A stretch of 64,000 nt of DNA from Deinococcus aerophilus. Its GTDB lineage: Bacteria; Deinococcota; Deinococci; Deinococcales; Deinococcaceae. Each line of letters begins with the position of its first letter. The stretch's first letter is position 1. Positions 31,728 to 42,517 of the stretch are shown piece after piece. The DNA lies in NCBI RefSeq assembly GCF_014647075.1, contig NZ_BMOM01000016.1:14706-78705 (forward strand), read 5' to 3'. The notes under the pieces were generated by a model. The model did not search any database, had not been told where the DNA came from, and saw only the letters and a list, made by a program, of their open reading frames with translations. The translations under genes and the position numbers were made by a program.

Positions 31728-32228
31728 TCAGGAGCCGCGCGGCGCGGCGCGCAGATACCAGTGGGCCACCGCGCGCATGACCTCCTTGTCCTCGCCGTCG
31801 CGCACGCTGACGTTCACGACCAGCCGCGCCCGGCCCTCGGCGCCGTAGGCCTGCAGCGCGGCGGGCAGGTCGCCGGCGAGCGCCTCGGCGCGGGCGCTCA
31901 GGTCGCCGCGGGCGCGACCCACGTAGTGCGTCTCCAGCTTCTCGATCAGCGGCACGGCCCCGGCAAGGTGCGCCGCAAAGGCCCCCGCGAAAGCGGCCCC
32001 GCTGACCGCCTCGGCCAGCAGAAACTGCGCCCCGGCGTGGATGGTTCCCAGGTGGTTGCGGTACGGAGGCGTATCCGGGCACTCGCCCTCGGCCCAGCCC
32101 AGCCCCACATCGGTGATCCGGACCCCCACCGTGGCATTCATGGGAATGGCGTGCAGCGCGGCCTGCACGGCCTGTACCGCCTGAGGCGGCAACCGGGTCT
32201 GGGGGGCGGGCGTGTGAAGCTGGGACAT
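31728..32228 (-). CDS. Hotdog-fold thioesterase (DUF4442/PaaI-like)
   Basis: Protein of 166 aa. The hotdog core is visible as YRNHLGTIHAGAQFLLAEAVSGAAFAGAF, with the catalytic-site Asn/His region, and as LETHYVGRARGDLSARAEAL. Such proteins hydrolyse acyl-CoA thioesters. The ATG at 32228 has GGAGG upstream. A perfect 15-bp dyad (32258-32272) overlaps the likely promoter, suggesting control by an acyl-CoA-responsive repressor. Confidence 0.78.
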   Translation of the reverse strand: MSQLHTPAPQTRLPPQAVQAVQAALHAIPMNATVGVRITDVGLGWAEGECPDTPPYRNHLGTIHAGAQFLLAEAVSGAAFAGAFAAHLAGAVPLIEKLETHYVGRARGDLSARAEALAGDLPAALQAYGAEGRARLVVNVSVRDGEDKEVMRAVAHWYLRAAPRGS

Positions 32229-32257
32229 GGGAAAACCTCCGGGTAGAAAACGAAATT

Positions 32258-32272
32258 TTGAACCGGGTTCAA
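32258..32272 (-). promoter_or_regulatory. Perfect dyad operator upstream of the thioesterase gene
   Basis: TTGAACCGGGTTCAA (7-bp arms around one base) lies about 30 bp ahead of the thioesterase start, and one arm supplies a TTGAAC -35 hexamer. The form is typical of a dimeric TetR-, GntR- or MarR-type repressor site. A FadR/PaaR-like acyl-CoA sensor would fit the gene function, but no regulator is adjacent. Confidence 0.5.
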
Positions 32273-32281
32273 GAACTGAGG

Positions 32282-32842
32282 TCAAGTATACGGGTCTTCC
32301 ACGTAGCGCCGCAGCACCTCCACGGGCGGATAGGTTCCGGCGCGCAGCTGTGCGTCCACCTGCCGGGCATGATCCCAGGTGCGCGCCGCCAGCTCCGGCG
32401 TGACCTGACCGGCCTCCACCGCCGCCTCCAGATCCTCGGCGTCGATGATGTGTGTGGCCGTTACCGTCCACGGCGCGTCGGGCTCCGAGACCCCCACCAC
32501 ATCCAGATACAGGTCGTCATGCCACGGCAGCCCCTCTTCTGCCACACCCTCGCCACCATGGATGTCCACGTAAAACTGCACCGGCTGACCCGCCGCGCCG
32601 AGCATGACCGTCAGGGCCGCCCCCACCACACCTGCGCCCGCCCCGGTGGGATGGGCGCGCACCCAGCGGAAGCCGCTGTCCAGGATGCGGTGCGTGCCGC
32701 CGCCGGGCCGGGAGACGTCCAGCGGCCGGACCACCGTGCGGGCCGTGAAGTCCACGATCACGTAGCCGGGCACGTCCAGCACCGTCTGGGTGCCCTGCGT
32801 GACCCGCGCCCAGGCCCGCAGATCAAAGGTCTTGCGCTTCAT
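32282..32842 (-). CDS. DUF402-domain protein
   Basis: Protein of 186 aa of the DUF402/FomD-like family. The conserved blocks are GFRWVRAHP, QFYVDIHGGEGV and LPWHDDLYLDVV followed by the acidic-helix motif IIDAEDLEAAVEAGQVTPELA. Related proteins are nucleoside di/monophosphate phosphatases that use the Asp cluster for metal binding. The ATG is 7 nt after TAGCCT (32850-32855). It is divergent from the next hypothetical gene. Confidence 0.8.
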   Translation of the reverse strand: MKRKTFDLRAWARVTQGTQTVLDVPGYVIVDFTARTVVRPLDVSRPGGGTHRILDSGFRWVRAHPTGAGAGVVGAALTVMLGAAGQPVQFYVDIHGGEGVAEEGLPWHDDLYLDVVGVSEPDAPWTVTATHIIDAEDLEAAVEAGQVTPELAARTWDHARQVDAQLRAGTYPPVEVLRRYVEDPYT

Positions 32843-32877
32843 GCTTCTGAGGCTACACGGCCCGCTAGCATGTCGGC

Positions 32878-33294
32878 ATGTTCCAGTACGCCCGCCGCTT
32901 CTGGTTGCCCCTACTGCTTGTCCTGCTGGTGCCCACCACCCTGTGGGCCATCTCCGTGGCGCGGCAGGCCGGGTCCGAGCGGCAGCGGCAGGCGCAGGAG
33001 GCCGCGCGTCGGGCCGAAACCGCGCGCGTGATGGCCTCGGACCCGGTGCGCTTCGAACAGTACGTGCGGCAGGTATTCATCGCCGCCGACGTGATCGGTC
33101 AGGGCGAGCAGGATGCCAGCGGCCCGTGCCGGAGCGTCAGCGGTTTTGAGAACGGCGTGGGTGACCCGCCCCCCGAGACCAGAGACTGTGTGATCCGCGA
33201 TCCCGGGGAGGAGGCCCCGACGGTTCAGCTGACCCTGCAAGACGGCCGGGTCTTTCGCTGGCCGCCGGACGGGGCCGTCAATCCGGTGCCATAG
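32878..33294 (+). CDS. Hypothetical protein with N-terminal membrane anchor
   Basis: Protein of 138 aa. Residues about 7-26 ([20 protein letters not shown]) form one membrane helix or uncleaved signal. A short Arg/Gln/Ala coiled coil follows, then a small extracytoplasmic domain with two Cys ([16 protein letters not shown]). No family is recognised. The ATG is 6 nt after TAGCAT (32866-32871). The 3' end overlaps the convergent purN by 17 nt. Confidence 0.65.
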   Translation: MFQYARRFWLPLLLVLLVPTTLWAISVARQAGSERQRQAQEAARRAETARVMASDPVRFEQYVRQVFIAADVIGQGEQDASGPCRSVSGFENGVGDPPPETRDCVIRDPGEEAPTVQLTLQDGRVFRWPPDGAVNPVP

Positions 33295-33877
33295 AGGCCC
33301 GCTCCGCCACCAGCTGCCGTACCGCCCGCAGCATCAGCTCCCCCTCGATGGCCTGCACGCGCGCCTTGAGGGTCTCCAGCGTGTCACCCGGCTGCACCGG
33401 CACCCGCCCCTGCGCGAGCGCCGGCCCCTCGTCGATGCCCGCCGTGACCAGATGCACTGTCGCGCCGGATTCCGGGTCGCCCGAGGCGAGGACGGCCTCA
33501 TGCACGCGGTCCCCGTACATGCCGCGCCCGCCGTGCCGGGGCAGCAGGCTGGGGTGGATGTTCAGCACCCGGCCCGCGAAGGCCCCCAGCACCCGTGGCC
33601 CCAGTTCCCGCATGTAGCCGCTGAGGACAAGTACTTCGGCGCCCGCCCCGCACAGAAAGTCGAGGATGGCCGCGTCGAGGTCGTCGGGGTCGGGGTACCC
33701 CGCGCTGCTCAGGTGCGCGGCCCGCAGACCCTCTGCCCGCGCCCAGGCCAGCGCCACCGAGCGGCTGTTGTTGCTCACCAGCGCCACCGGCACGGCGTCC
33801 AAGGCTCCGCTGCGGCACGCCTGAGTGAGGTGCCGCGCCGCGCTGCCACCGTGCGAGGCGAGAAAGGCGAGCTTCAT
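33278..33877 (-). CDS. purN: Phosphoribosylglycinamide formyltransferase
   Basis: Transfers formyl from 10-formyl-THF to GAR in purine synthesis. It has 199 aa. The conserved blocks are [43 protein letters not shown] (catalytic Asn and His), a short gap, then [22 protein letters not shown] (catalytic Asp). The [16 protein letters not shown] segment fits PurN. The ATG at 33877 gives the usual [16 protein letters not shown] start; a GTG seven codons upstream is possible. It follows the M20 dipeptidase gene closely and may be co-transcribed. Confidence 0.9.
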   Translation of the reverse strand: MKLAFLASHGGSAARHLTQACRSGALDAVPVALVSNNSRSVALAWARAEGLRAAHLSSAGYPDPDDLDAAILDFLCGAGAEVLVLSGYMRELGPRVLGAFAGRVLNIHPSLLPRHGGRGMYGDRVHEAVLASGDPESGATVHLVTAGIDEGPALAQGRVPVQPGDTLETLKARVQAIEGELMLRAVRQLVAERASMAPD

Positions 33878-33908
33878 GGGCACGCCGCGCGCCGCCACGC
33901 CCCCCGCC

Positions 33909-35282
<1,374 letters not shown>

Positions 35283-35345
35283 GCGGGGAATGATAGAGGG
35301 TCGGCAGGTGAGCGGAACATCCCACCGTCTGCCATGCTGCCCTCC

Positions 35346-37358
35346 ATGAGCCCGCCCGAACCGCCTGCTCCGTCCCCCGCCCACCTGCGGCATTACGGCC
35401 CGCTGCGGGCGCGCGACCCCGATCTGGAAGTGCTGCTCACCGACGGTCTGGGCGGCTTTGCCCTGAGCAGTCTGGCGGGCGTGCCGACCCGCTGTTACTC
35501 GGGACTGGTGGTCAGTCAGGCCCCGCCGGTGGAACGCTTCACGCACCTGGCCTCGCCGCTGGAAGTGCTGCAGGTCGGTGGCGAGACGGTGGCCCTGCAT
35601 GCCCTGGAACTCGCGCCGGGTGTGTTCGAGGGCCAGGGCCTGGAACACCTGAGCGGCGTGACCCTGCGCGACCTGCTGCCCGAGCGCGAGCAGGCGGTGG
35701 GCGGCGTGCGGGTGCGGCGCCGGACCGTGTGCCCGGCACAGTCGGGCGCGGTGGTGTACCTGTACGACGTCCAGGCGCGCGAAGCGGTCACGCTGACCCT
35801 GGGCGGCTATTTCGTGGACCGCGACATGCACCACACCCACACCACTGCCCCGGAACTGAGCTTCACGGTCAAGGGCACTGCGGCAGAGGTGGTCGGCGGG
35901 CGGCGCACAAGGGCGCAGGTCCACGCGCCCGGCGCACAGGTTGAGGCCCTGCCACCGCAACCGTTTGCCCAGCGGATTTACTACCGCCACGACGCGGCGC
36001 GCGGCGAGCCGGACCACGAATACGTGCGCGGCGCGGCGCTGTGGAGGGTGCACCTTCCGGCAGGCGGAGGCCGGGTGGCCCTGAGCGTGCAGGGCCGGAC
36101 AGCCACCACACCCGATCTGACCAATCCGTGGCTGGCCTACGAACAGGAGGGGGCCCGCCGCCACGCCCTGGCCGTACAGGCCCAGGGCGCCTGTGAAGTG
36201 ACAGACGGACTGGTGGCCACCCTGGCGGTCGCCGCCGACGCCTACCTCGTGCGCCGCAGCGCCCCGGCGGGCCGCAGCGTGATTGCCGGATACCCGTGGT
36301 TTGCCGACTGGGGGCGCGACGCCATGATCGCGCTGACCGGCCTGACCCTGCTCACCGGGCGGCACGCCGAGGCCCGCGACCTGCTCGATACCTTCCTGCG
36401 CACGGCCCGGCGCGGCCTGATTCCCAACCACTTTCACGAGGACGGCCAGGGCGCCGGCTACAACACCGTGGACGGCGCGCTGTGGCTGGCGGTGGCGCTG
36501 GAACGCTACGTGACGGCCAGCGGCGACACCGCCTTTGCCCGCACGGCCCTGCCGCAGCTGCGCGGGGTGCTGCGGTGGCACCTGAACGGCACCGACCACG
36601 GCATCCGCGCCGACCCCCACAGCGGGCTGCTGCATGCGGGCGAGGCGGGCGTGCAGCTGACCTGGATGGACGTGAAGATCGCCGAGTGGGTGGTGACGCC
36701 CCGGCACGGCCATCCCATCGAGATCCAGGGGCTGTGGCTCGCGGCGCTGGGGGCAGAGACGCGCCTCTCACAGCGGATGGGCGAGCGGCCGCAGTTTGCG
36801 GCCACGCTGCAGCAGGCCCGCGCGAGCTTCGCCGCGTTCTGGAATGACAACAGGTGGGCCGACGTGCTGGGCGCGGACGGCTCTCCCGACCCCAGCGTGC
36901 GCCCAAACATGGCCCTGGCCCTGGCACTGCCGGACACCCCCGCCACCCCCACGCAGGTCGCGGCGGCGGTCCAGACCCTGGAGGCCGAGCTGCTCACGCC
37001 GCTGGGGCTGCGCACCTTATCGCCGCGCGACCCGCGCTACCGCGGCAACTACGGCGGCCCCCAGGTTCAGCGCGACGCCGCCTACCACCAGGGCACGGTC
37101 TGGCCGTGGCCGCTGACCGCGTACACCGAGCTGCTGCTGTCGCGCGGCGAGGTCGCCCGCGCCCGCGCCGCCCTGAACGGCCTGAGCGGCCACCTCTGGG
37201 AAGCGGGCGTGGGCCACGTTTCCGAGGTGTTCGCCGGAGACACGCTGCGCCCCGGCGGCTGCCCCTTCCAGGCCTGGAGCGTGGCCGAACTGCTGCGCGC
37301 CCACGTGCTGGTCTCCCGCGCAGAGGCGGACTCCCAAAGCGCCCAAAACTCCGGCTGA
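35346..37358 (+). CDS. Amylo-alpha-1,6-glucosidase (glycogen debranching enzyme, GH133-like)
   Basis: Protein of 670 aa. An N-terminal GDE-N domain ([27 protein letters not shown]) is followed by an (alpha/alpha)6 catalytic domain. Its conserved blocks are [75 protein letters not shown] and [15 protein letters not shown]. It removes alpha-1,6 branches of glycogen. The ATG at 35346 lies 7 nt after CATGCT, a near match to the leaderless -10. Together with amylosucrase and ppgK it makes the window rich in glucan metabolism. Confidence 0.9.
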   Translation: MSPPEPPAPSPAHLRHYGPLRARDPDLEVLLTDGLGGFALSSLAGVPTRCYSGLVVSQAPPVERFTHLASPLEVLQVGGETVALHALELAPGVFEGQGLEHLSGVTLRDLLPEREQAVGGVRVRRRTVCPAQSGAVVYLYDVQAREAVTLTLGGYFVDRDMHHTHTTAPELSFTVKGTAAEVVGGRRTRAQVHAPGAQVEALPPQPFAQRIYYRHDAARGEPDHEYVRGAALWRVHLPAGGGRVALSVQGRTATTPDLTNPWLAYEQEGARRHALAVQAQGACEVTDGLVATLAVAADAYLVRRSAPAGRSVIAGYPWFADWGRDAMIALTGLTLLTGRHAEARDLLDTFLRTARRGLIPNHFHEDGQGAGYNTVDGALWLAVALERYVTASGDTAFARTALPQLRGVLRWHLNGTDHGIRADPHSGLLHAGEAGVQLTWMDVKIAEWVVTPRHGHPIEIQGLWLAALGAETRLSQRMGERPQFAATLQQARASFAAFWNDNRWADVLGADGSPDPSVRPNMALALALPDTPATPTQVAAAVQTLEAELLTPLGLRTLSPRDPRYRGNYGGPQVQRDAAYHQGTVWPWPLTAYTELLLSRGEVARARAALNGLSGHLWEAGVGHVSEVFAGDTLRPGGCPFQAWSVAELLRAHVLVSRAEADSQSAQNSG

Positions 37359-37394
37359 AGTCCGTTCCGGTGACGTTCATTCCAGGCTCAACTA

Positions 37395-37435
37395 GACACT
37401 TATCCTTGACGTACCGAGGACACTAACCCTAGCAT
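37395..37435 (+). promoter_or_regulatory. Promoter with GACACT direct repeat upstream of the Nudix regulator gene
   Basis: TTGACG (37406-37411), 18-bp spacer, TAGCAT (37430-37435), then 7 nt to the ATG. Two copies of GACACT (37395-37400 and 37419-37424), 24 bp apart, bracket the -35 element. The spacing of about two helical turns suggests an operator bound by a dimer, possibly autoregulation by the downstream gene product. Confidence 0.5.
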
Positions 37436-37442
37436 CGCCAGC

Positions 37443-38120
37443 ATGTCCCGCCTCACCTTGCCGCCGCAGGCCACCCAGGTTGGTCTGGCGGTGGATGTGG
37501 CGGCGTTTGCCATGCACGGCGGCGAGCTGCGCGCCCTGCTCGTCCAGCGCGGCGAACTGCCCCACGCCCGCGCCTGGGCCCTGCCCGGCGGCTTTGTGCA
37601 GCCGGGCGAGGAACTGCATGAGGCGGCCCTGCGTGAACTGCGCACCGAGACGGCCGTGCAGCTTGAGCCCCGGCACCTAGAGCAGTTCTATACCTTCGGG
37701 GCCGTGGACCGCGATCCGCGCGGCCGCATCGTGAGCGTGGCCCACCTTGCGGTGCTGCCGCACGGCACGGTGCGGGTCAGCGGCGGCGGGCACACCCTGG
37801 ACGCCGAGTGGCTCAGCGCCCACCGCCCGCCGCAGCTGGCCTTCGACCACCACGACATCCTGACCCGCGCGCTGCTGCGGCTGCAGTTGCGGCTGGAATA
37901 TGCCAACCTCGCGCTGGAATTCCTGCCGGACACCTTCACGCTGCCCGAGCTTCAGGGGGTCTACGAGGCGATCCTCGACCGCCAGCTGGACAAGCGCAAC
38001 TTCCGCAAACGGCTGCTCGCCCAGGGCATCCTGACCCCCAGTGGCGAGCGGCGCAGCGGCGTGGGCCGGCCCGCCCAGCTGTACCGCCGCGCCAAGAACG
38101 TGCGGGTGGCGGCGCTGTAG
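37443..38120 (+). CDS. Nudix-domain / winged-helix regulator (NrtR-like)
   Basis: Protein of 225 aa. The N-terminal Nudix domain is followed by a winged helix (FTLPELQGVYEAILDRQLDKRNFRKRLLAQGILTPSGERR) and the C-terminal VGRPAQLYRR tail typical of NrtR. The Nudix box GGFVQPGEELHEAALRELRTE departs from consensus at the first Glu of EE (Thr) and the final Gly (Ala), so catalysis is doubtful and ligand sensing (ADP-ribose or a related NAD metabolite) is likely. No NAD synthesis gene is adjacent, so the regulated genes lie elsewhere. Confidence 0.82.
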   Translation: MSRLTLPPQATQVGLAVDVAAFAMHGGELRALLVQRGELPHARAWALPGGFVQPGEELHEAALRELRTETAVQLEPRHLEQFYTFGAVDRDPRGRIVSVAHLAVLPHGTVRVSGGGHTLDAEWLSAHRPPQLAFDHHDILTRALLRLQLRLEYANLALEFLPDTFTLPELQGVYEAILDRQLDKRNFRKRLLAQGILTPSGERRSGVGRPAQLYRRAKNVRVAAL

Positions 38121-38191
38121 CGCTCCCGACTCTCCGCGAGACGGGTCTGCGTTTTACTTTCCGGCATAGGCCGGGCCGCTACACTGACCGC

Positions 38192-38482
38192 ATGGACATG
38201 AAGAAGCTGATGAAGCAGATGCAGCAGGCGCAGGTGGCCGCGGGCAAGATTCAGGAGGAACTCGCCGCCAAATCGGTGGAGGGCAGTGCGGGCGGGCTGG
38301 TCACGGTCACCATGAACGGCCACGGCAAGCTGACCACCCTGAAGATCAACCCCGAGGCGGTGGACCCGCAGGACGTCGAGGCCCTGGAAGACCTGATTCT
38401 GGTCGCCATGCAGGACGCCAGCGCCAAGGCCGACGCTTTGCAGCAGGACGCCACGCGCGGCCTGGGAATCCCCGGATTTTGA
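38192..38482 (+). CDS. YbaB/EbfC nucleoid-associated protein
   Basis: DNA-binding protein of 96 aa of the YbaB family: MKKLMKQMQQAQVAAGKIQEELAAKSVEGSAGGLVTVTMNGHGKLTTLKINPEAVDPQDVEALEDLI. It is often encoded next to recR, as here (52 bp upstream). The ATG is 6 nt after TACACT (38180-38185). Confidence 0.93.
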   Translation: MDMKKLMKQMQQAQVAAGKIQEELAAKSVEGSAGGLVTVTMNGHGKLTTLKINPEAVDPQDVEALEDLILVAMQDASAKADALQQDATRGLGIPGF

Positions 38483-38534
38483 AGACGGGCCGCCTTCCCC
38501 ATAGCGGGCGGGGCGCACCCCGAGAGCGGCGGGC

Positions 38535-39146
38535 ATGAAATACCCTCCCTCCCTGGTCGCGCTGATCCGCGAGCTCTCACGCCTGCCCGGCATCGGCCCC
38601 AAGAGCGCGCAGCGGCTGGCCTTCTACCTGTTCGAGCAACCGCGCGAGGACATCGAGCGGCTGGCCAGTTCCCTGCTCTCGGCCAAGCGGGACCTGCACA
38701 CCTGCCCCATCTGCTTCAACATCACCGACGCCGAGCGCTGTGACGTGTGCAGCGACCCGGCCCGCGACCAGAATCTGATCTGCGTGGTCGAGGAACCCGG
38801 CGACGTGATTGCCATCGAGCGCAGCGGCGAGTACCGGGGCCTGTACCACGTGCTGCACGGTGTCCTGAGTCCCATGAACGGGGTGGGGCCCGAGCAGCTG
38901 CACATCAAGCCCCTGCTGCCGCGCGTGACCGAGGGCCAGGAGGTGATCCTGGCCACCGGCACCACCGTGGAGGGCGACGCCACCGCGCTGTACCTGCAAC
39001 GCCTGCTGGAGCCGCTGGGCGCACTGGTCAGCCGCATCGCCTACGGCCTGCCGGTAGGCGGCGCGCTGGAGTACGCCGACGAGGTCACGCTGGGCCGCGC
39101 CCTGACCGGGCGTCAGCGTGTGAGCAAGCCCCGGCCAGACGCCTGA
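38535..39146 (+). CDS. recR: Recombination protein RecR
   Basis: Loads RecA with RecFO; Deinococcus depends on RecFOR for break repair. It has 203 aa: an N-terminal helix-hairpin-helix (LSRLPGIGPKSAQRLAFYLF), a zinc finger (CPICFNITDAERCDVC), a Toprim domain starting LICVVEEPGDVIAIERSGEYRGLYHVLHG, and a C-terminal Walker-B-like GLPVGGALEYADEVTLGRAL. It is followed by a strong terminator (39177-39205). Confidence 0.97.
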   Translation: MKYPPSLVALIRELSRLPGIGPKSAQRLAFYLFEQPREDIERLASSLLSAKRDLHTCPICFNITDAERCDVCSDPARDQNLICVVEEPGDVIAIERSGEYRGLYHVLHGVLSPMNGVGPEQLHIKPLLPRVTEGQEVILATGTTVEGDATALYLQRLLEPLGALVSRIAYGLPVGGALEYADEVTLGRALTGRQRVSKPRPDA

Positions 39147-39176
39147 AGCCCACACGCCCACGTCCCCACCCTCAAG

Positions 39177-39205
39177 CTTCTCCCCTGCGGAGGAGTTTTT
39201 GTTTT
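39177..39205 (+). terminator. Intrinsic terminator after recR
   Basis: CTTCTCC (39177-39183) pairs with GGAGGAG (39189-39195), one G-U pair, around a 5-nt loop. TTTTTGTTTT follows directly. It separates ybaB-recR from the alaS promoter. Confidence 0.85.
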
Positions 39206-39266
39206 GCTTGCGGGGGCTGGCGGCGAACAGATTGGCCGCCCGCCCCGCCGCGCTAAACTTCCCCGC

Positions 39267-41948
39267 ATGACTGCTCCGTCCTCTTCCCTGTCCACCGCCG
39301 ACATCCGCGAGAAGTTCCTGAGCTTCTTCGAGGGCAAGGGCCACCTGCGCCTGCCCAGCCACAGCACGGTGGCCCCGGACCCCACCACGCTGTTCACCGT
39401 GGCAGGCATGCAGCCGTTCAAGGAACAGTTCATGGGTGCGCCCGCCAAATTCGAGCAGGGTGCAAACAAGCGCGTGACCACCGCGCAGAAGTGCCTGCGC
39501 ATCGGGGACATCGAGAACGTGGGGCGCACCCTGCGGCACTGCTCGCTGCTGGAGATGATGGGCAACTTCAGTTTTGGCGACTACTTCAAGCGCGAGTCGC
39601 TGACCTGGGCGTGGGAATTCCTGACCAGCCCCGAGTGGATGGCGCTGGACAAGACCAAGCTGTACGCCACCATCTACCAGGACGACGAGGAGGCCTTCGA
39701 GATCTGGACGCAGGACATCGGCCTGCCCGAGGACCACATCCTGCGCTTTGGGGCCGACGAGAACTTCTGGCCCGCCGACGCGCCCAAAGAGGGTCCCAAC
39801 GGCCCGTGCGGCCCGTGCAGCGAGATCTTCTATGACCGGGGGCCGCAGTACGGTGACGACACCTGGGCCGACTACGCCCAGACCCGCGAGAGCGCGCGCT
39901 TTCTGGAAATCTGGAACAACGTGTTCCCTCAGTACGACCGCCAGGAACCGCAGCCCGACGGCACGCCGACGCTCGTTGACCTGCCCTTCAAGAACATCGA
40001 CACCGGCATGGGCCTGGAACGCATCGCCACCGTGGTGCAGGACGTCTACGATTTTTACAGCAACGACGTGTTCGCGCCGATCATCGCCCGCATTGCCGAG
40101 CTGAGCGGCCACCCCTACGAGGGGCCGCAGAACGTCTCGCACCGCGTGGTGGCCGAGCATGTCCGCAGCGTGAGCATGGTCATCGCCGACGGCTCTGCGC
40201 CGGGCAACACCGGACGCGGCTACGTGATCCGCAAGATTCTGCGCCGCGCCTCCAGACACGCCTACCTGCTGGGCCTGCGCGAGCCGACGCTGTACAAGCT
40301 GGTGCCGCTGGTGGTGGACCGCATGGGCGACGCCTACCCCGAACTGAGGGCCGAACAGGCCCGGGTCGAGGCCACGATCAAGAGTGAGGAGGAGCGCTTC
40401 CTGAAGACGCTCGAGGGCGGCATCCAGCGCCTCGGCGGGCTGCTCGAGCGGCTGGAGAAGGGCGCGGTGCTGGGCGGCGAGGAAGCCTTCATCCTGTACG
40501 ACACCTACGGCTTTCCGGTCGACCTGACCAAGGAAATTGCCGAGGAATACGGCGTCAGCGTGGACGAGGCCGGGTACGCCGAGAGCCTGGAAAACGCCCA
40601 GAACATCGCGCGGGCTGGCAGCAAGTACGGCAAGTCCGAACTGTTCGGCGGACAGGAGGCCCTCACCGACCTCTCTCCCACCGAGTTTGTCGGCTACGAC
40701 GAGCTGGAGGCCGACGGTGAGGTGCTGGCCCTGCTCGTGGCGGGCGAGCGCCCCACCCACCTGAGTGCGGGCGACGAGGCGACGGTGGTGCTGTCGCGCA
40801 CCCCGTTCTATGCCGAGGGCGGCGGCGAGGTCGGCGACACCGGCCGCCTGGAGTGGGACGGCGGCGCCGGAGTAGTGCGCGATACCCGCAAGACCCCCGG
40901 CGGCGTGTTCCTGCACGACGTGATCGTGGAGGCGGGCGAGCTGAAGGAAGGCCAGCGCGTGCGCGGAGTGGTCTCGGGCGAGCGGCAGGCCACGCAGCGC
41001 CACCACACCGCCACCCACCTGCTGCACGCCGCGCTGCGGGCAGTGCTGGGGTCGGGCGTGCGGCAGGCCGGATCGCTGGTCGCGCCCGACCGTCTGCGTT
41101 TTGACTTCTCGCACGGCGCCGCATTGAGCGCGGAAGAGATTGCCAGCGTGGAGCGGCTGGTGTCGCGCTGGGTCAGCGCCAACTTCCCGGTGACGTGGCA
41201 GGAAATGCCGATTGCCCAGGCGCGGGCGGCGGGCGCCACCGCACTGTTCGGCGAGAAGTACGGAGACACCGTGCGCGTGGTTCAGGTGGGCGGCGAGGTG
41301 TCGCACGAGGGACAGGCCGTGGCGAGCATGGAACTGTGCGGCGGCGCGCACGTGAAGCGCACCGGCGACATCGGCGCGTTCGTGATTCTGAGTGACGAGA
41401 ACGTGGCCGCTGGGGTCCGCCGCATCGAGGCGCTGGCGGGCGAGGCGGCCACCGGCTGGCTGCGCGAGCGTCTTATGGGGGCGGCGCGGGTGTCGGCCAT
41501 GCTCAACACCAGCCCCGACGGTCTGGAAGGCCGCGTCTCGGGCCTGCAGGCGCAGCTCAAGGCCGCCGAGAAGGAAACGGCGAATGTCCGCCGGCAGCTG
41601 GCCGAGGCGCAGATGGGCGGAGCGAGCGGCGCGGCCTCCCCGGTGCGCGAGCTGGGCGGATTCCAGGTCGCGGCCCTCAAGCTGTCCGGCATCGAGGGCA
41701 ATGAACTTCGTGGAGCCGCCGACAAGCTGCTCGAACAGAGTGGCGCGGACCTAGCCGTGGTCGCCGGGGACAAGGGACTGGTCGTCAAGGCCACCCGGGA
41801 CGCCGTGACCCGCGGAGCGCACGCCGGGCAACTGGTCGGCAAGCTCGCGGCGGCGGGCGGCGGCAAGGGCGGAGGTCGCCCCGACATGGCGCAGGCGGGC
41901 ATCACGGACGCGGGGGCAGCGCTGGAGGCGCTCGACACGGCCTTCTGA
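39267..41948 (+). CDS. alaS: Alanyl-tRNA synthetase
   Basis: Charges tRNA-Ala; 893 aa, full length. Class II motifs (GHLRLPSHSTVAPDPTTLFTVAGMQPF; CLRIGDIENVGRTLRHCSLLEMMGNFSFGDYFK) lead. The editing domain has HHTATHLLHAALRAVLG and MELCGGAHVKRTGDIGAFVI (Zn-binding His/Cys). A coiled linker and the C-terminal C-Ala domain ending GGGKGGGRPDMAQAG follow. The ATG is 7 nt after TAAACT (39254-39259). Confidence 0.98.
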   Translation: MTAPSSSLSTADIREKFLSFFEGKGHLRLPSHSTVAPDPTTLFTVAGMQPFKEQFMGAPAKFEQGANKRVTTAQKCLRIGDIENVGRTLRHCSLLEMMGNFSFGDYFKRESLTWAWEFLTSPEWMALDKTKLYATIYQDDEEAFEIWTQDIGLPEDHILRFGADENFWPADAPKEGPNGPCGPCSEIFYDRGPQYGDDTWADYAQTRESARFLEIWNNVFPQYDRQEPQPDGTPTLVDLPFKNIDTGMGLERIATVVQDVYDFYSNDVFAPIIARIAELSGHPYEGPQNVSHRVVAEHVRSVSMVIADGSAPGNTGRGYVIRKILRRASRHAYLLGLREPTLYKLVPLVVDRMGDAYPELRAEQARVEATIKSEEERFLKTLEGGIQRLGGLLERLEKGAVLGGEEAFILYDTYGFPVDLTKEIAEEYGVSVDEAGYAESLENAQNIARAGSKYGKSELFGGQEALTDLSPTEFVGYDELEADGEVLALLVAGERPTHLSAGDEATVVLSRTPFYAEGGGEVGDTGRLEWDGGAGVVRDTRKTPGGVFLHDVIVEAGELKEGQRVRGVVSGERQATQRHHTATHLLHAALRAVLGSGVRQAGSLVAPDRLRFDFSHGAALSAEEIASVERLVSRWVSANFPVTWQEMPIAQARAAGATALFGEKYGDTVRVVQVGGEVSHEGQAVASMELCGGAHVKRTGDIGAFVILSDENVAAGVRRIEALAGEAATGWLRERLMGAARVSAMLNTSPDGLEGRVSGLQAQLKAAEKETANVRRQLAEAQMGGASGAASPVRELGGFQVAALKLSGIEGNELRGAADKLLEQSGADLAVVAGDKGLVVKATRDAVTRGAHAGQLVGKLAAAGGGKGGGRPDMAQAGITDAGAALEALDTAF

Positions 41949-42005
41949 AGCCGCACCAGCCGCTGAACCGCTTCGTCATCCCTGAAGTTGAAAATTGAAG
42001 TCTGC

Positions 42006-42054
42006 CCAGCCCCAGCACCGTCCGCACCAAGAACGGCGCTGGGGCTGGCATTTT
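42006..42054 (+). terminator. Intrinsic terminator after alaS
   Basis: CAGCCCCAGC (42007-42016) pairs perfectly with GCTGGGGCTG (42038-42047); one more C-G pair extends it. The loop is 21 nt and GCATTTT follows. Confidence 0.75.
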
Positions 42055-42159
42055 GCTGTGCCCGCACTCTTCACTGCCAGGCCCGTGAAGGCACCCACCG
42101 GACCCCTGTCGTTAATCACCACCTGGGCAGGTCCACTGGTCGGCCACGTGGCCCGGTGC

Positions 42160-42447
42160 CTAACCCTCTGTGCCGGGGCCAGGGCCGGGGTCGAGGCCCT
42201 CGGCCCGTTCCAGGGCGATGTTCGCCTCGGTCATGGAGGCGTCTCCGCCCAGCAGACCCGTGACTTCGCCGGCGCTCATGCCGTCCCCGGCGGGGGCGGG
42301 CACGCCCGGCAGCGTGCGGCCTTCCGGGTGCTCGGGTGCGGGGCCCTGTGCGGCAGGCGGGTGCCCCGCTGCCGGCTTGAGGTGCGGGGTCAGGGTGGGG
42401 TTGATGGGCAGCGCGTCCCGTTCCCCGGTGGGATCGTCCTTGGTCAT
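42160..42447 (-). CDS. Small hypothetical protein
   Basis: Protein of 95 aa, polar and Pro/Gly/Glu-rich, predicted mostly disordered (MTKDDPTGERDALPINPTLTP start, EGLDPGPGPGTEG end). No family is recognised. CATGCT lies 6 nt before the ATG, similar to the element ahead of the glucosidase gene. Support is moderate: it is the only plausible frame in this interval and is bounded by the alaS terminator and a divergent promoter. Confidence 0.5.
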   Translation of the reverse strand: MTKDDPTGERDALPINPTLTPHLKPAAGHPPAAQGPAPEHPEGRTLPGVPAPAGDGMSAGEVTGLLGGDASMTEANIALERAEGLDPGPGPGTEG

Positions 42448-42480
42448 GGCCCCAGCATGTCCTCCACTGGCCCGGAGCGG

Positions 42481-42510
42481 TTGACGCCCGCCTGAAGAAA
42501 ACCTGATGAT
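42481..42510 (+). promoter_or_regulatory. Promoter of the secreted phosphoesterase gene
   Basis: TTGACG (42481-42486), 18-bp spacer, GATGAT (42505-42510), then 7 nt to the ATG at 42518. Confidence 0.5.
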
Positions 42511-42517
42511 CTGCGGC

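Noticed and set aside
38577..41351. 924-codon minus-strand frame opposite recR and alaS
   Set aside because: Antisense shadow of alaS; composition biased, no promoter or ribosome-binding site, and alaS is certain.
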